A stretch of 64,000 nucleotides of DNA from Polytrichum commune (lineage: Eukaryota; Streptophyta; Polytrichopsida; Polytrichales; Polytrichaceae). The translations under genes were made by a program, and so were the position numbers. Each line of letters starts with the position of its first letter. The first letter of the stretch is position 1. The notes under the pieces are model-generated. The model was given only the letters and a program-made list of their open reading frames with translations, was not told where the DNA came from and made no database searches. The DNA lies in NCBI GenBank assembly GCA_950295325.1, contig OX485809.1, positions 23,264,144 through 23,328,143 of the forward strand. The letters run 5' to 3'. Of the stretch, positions 62,531 through 64,000 are shown piece after piece.

Positions 62531-63447
62531 GGTCTAAAATCCAATATATATGTGCACTTCCAATTAGTAAATAAGCAATTCATTGGGATTTCATTCCGGA
62601 AGTGAAACCATCAATGAAGCATGTAATCAACTTGGAGGTCAAATAAAATTACAAAATCCTCATTAACATTGAGGTTATAATTTTTTTGACTTACCATTTG
62701 AAATTCTCTTTGTCATTCTAAAATGACACTTAAATTTAGTGTGCTGATTTAGTATGTATATTTTATAATATTTTAATAACGCCGCCTACTTTCACAAGCA
62801 TGATTGAAGAGCCTCTTTACCCACTAGTCAAAACCTCTTTCTCTCAAACACTGGCCAATATGGTCACGCTACTCCCCAGCTCCTTCCTAATTCTAAGCAC
62901 CTCAATTTATACTACATGTCTGTAACATGTGATGGGTTCTATTAGGATTTCATTTTTGTGTGGCACTATCTGACTGAACCTGAGGCTCTTAATAATTTTA
63001 TACTCCGAGTATCTACGAATAGGGACAACCCAATTACGCATGCAAAAGTGAGAAACAAGCCCGGTACTGATGCTTACATCCCAAAGAATCTAGATCAAAT
63101 AGTTACAGTAAGATCTGGTATTTCGATACAAATTCAATCCCCTGATAAATGTTTAAACAAAGAGAACTGATCCATTTCGAGCTGCAAAAAATACCAAACA
63201 TATATTGCTTACCCTCACGCGAAGGAAGTGTCCATTCACACAGTCGGCTAGAAAGTGGTATATGAAGAGATGCTTCGAATTTCACATTTTCATTGCAAAA
63301 CATTATGTTGTAGACTGGTTGCATATGAGGACCACACCAGACCCTACACTGCAACGGTAACCCTGCTCTGTGAAACAGTTACGACCATATTGCGGTGCAA
63401 TGTCACTGTCGTATGATCTATACACATATAACGTCCCAATATCTAGT
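62531..63447. other. Spacer downstream of the bryoporin-like exon
   Basis: No gene recognised; AT-rich. Confidence 0.4.
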
Positions 63448-63711
63448 CTATGCCTTCCTGATTTCCAGCTCCAGGGTGGCTTGACCATTGGTGGTCATGT
63501 TGCCGAGCAGGGTGAATCCGTTGATGGTTTTGCTTTGCCAGTTGCCGGCCTTGTGGGGGTAGGGCATGCCGCCCTCGCCGTTGTACAAGTTGTTGTGGAG
63601 GTCCTCGTTGGGGACCTGACGGCCATTCACCACGGTGGCGTTCCACCAGTTATCGTACAAATTGTAGTCGAATGGCACTTGGTACATCACGTGCACGGTC
63701 TTGTTCACGTC
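63448..63711 (-). CDS. Actinoporin-like (bryoporin-type) pore-forming protein, C-terminal exon only
   Basis: The minus-strand exon 63711-63448 encodes 87 residues matching the C-terminal half of the actinoporin fold. The P-[WYF]-D signature appears as VPFDYNLY, followed at once by the aromatic DNWWN cluster that forms the phosphocholine/sphingomyelin-binding surface, then NNLYNG and a terminal strand GQATLELEIRKA. Plant members (bryoporin) occur in mosses, where they are linked to drought response and can lyse membranes. The N-terminal amphipathic helix and first half of the beta-sandwich are not in the window. Either they lie beyond base 64000 across an intron (an acceptor GGCAG precedes 63711) or the copy is truncated, since an ATG at 63723 with an upstream in-frame stop would give a 91-residue ORF. 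The exon is clearly GC-richer than its flanks and undamaged. Confidence 0.82.
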   Translation of the reverse strand, partial: DVNKTVHVMYQVPFDYNLYDNWWNATVVNGRQVPNEDLHNNLYNGEGGMPYPHKAGNWQSKTINGFTLLGNMTTNGQATLELEIRKA

Positions 63712-64000
63712 CTGCCATTCCATAGTATCCCGATTATATTACGTAGTTTGTCTATCAATATATATGTATCACGAGTCATATGGTTAGTAATTCCCCATTA
63801 TTTGCCCAATTTTCAGGATCAGCAGCTCCAATATGAGGAGCTGCTTAGCAGACCAACCAGTAGCCTAAACTACAACTACACCCTGATGTCCACGTGAACT
63901 TCGTACAAACCACAAAGGCGACATATTATGTATGTGTTGGTGGTCACTACAAATTTTCTACGATTCATTGATGGTTCGGAATTCACAATTTGCGGGTAAC

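Overview
The window looks like nuclear DNA of a seedless land plant, most likely a bryophyte. Genes have several short GT-AG introns, plant-type families are present (RTE1/TMEM222, ARM-repeat, F-box/WD40, RNase H2A, PIG-X), spacers are AT-rich, and the right edge carries the C-terminal half of an actinoporin-like (bryoporin-type) protein, a family known in plants from mosses and other early lineages. There are no operons, rRNA genes, CRISPR arrays or intact tRNA genes. Gene models below were built by matching splice sites and reading phase by eye.

Layout. 0.1-1.6 kb: RNase H2 subunit A (minus, 3' end cut by the window edge). 1.6-12 kb: gene-poor, with a Harbinger-like MITE, a hAT-like MITE and a nested foldback. 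13.3-14.9 kb: RTE1/TMEM222-like membrane protein (plus), with an intron in its 5' leader. 15.8-27.7 kb: a cluster of three paralogues, here called A (minus), B (plus) and C (plus). Each has two coding exons joined by a phase-1 intron. Exon 1 encodes a ~75-residue domain of beta-grasp (ubiquitin-like) layout, and exon 2 a chymotrypsin/HtrA-like domain. Only B keeps a plausible His-Asp-Ser triad: A lacks the Ser and C lacks the His. A small membrane/coiled-coil ORF (24.9-25.1 kb, minus) sits between B and C. 28.4-32.2 kb: PIG-X-like GPI mannosyltransferase subunit (minus, six exons), whose first exon lies between two ~365-bp inverted arms. 33-38.5 kb: repeats only. 39.2-43.4 kb: F-box/WD40 protein (plus), with a second Harbinger-like MITE 88 bp before its ATG. 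44.2-45.0 kb: LINE remnant. 45.2-49.1 kb: small MITEs. 50.9-53.1 kb: single-exon ARM-repeat protein (plus). 53-63.4 kb: gene-poor, possibly TE-derived exons on the minus strand. 63.4-63.7 kb: bryoporin-type C-terminal exon (minus).

The least ordinary content is the A/B/C cluster. It combines fixed architecture, differing active-site loss, tripling of one intron, and serial copying of the start-codon region of C into two upstream ORFs. The N-terminal fold resembles the ubiquitin-like header of Crinkler (CR) proteins, but that relation is inference. The other genes are unrelated housekeeping or signalling functions.
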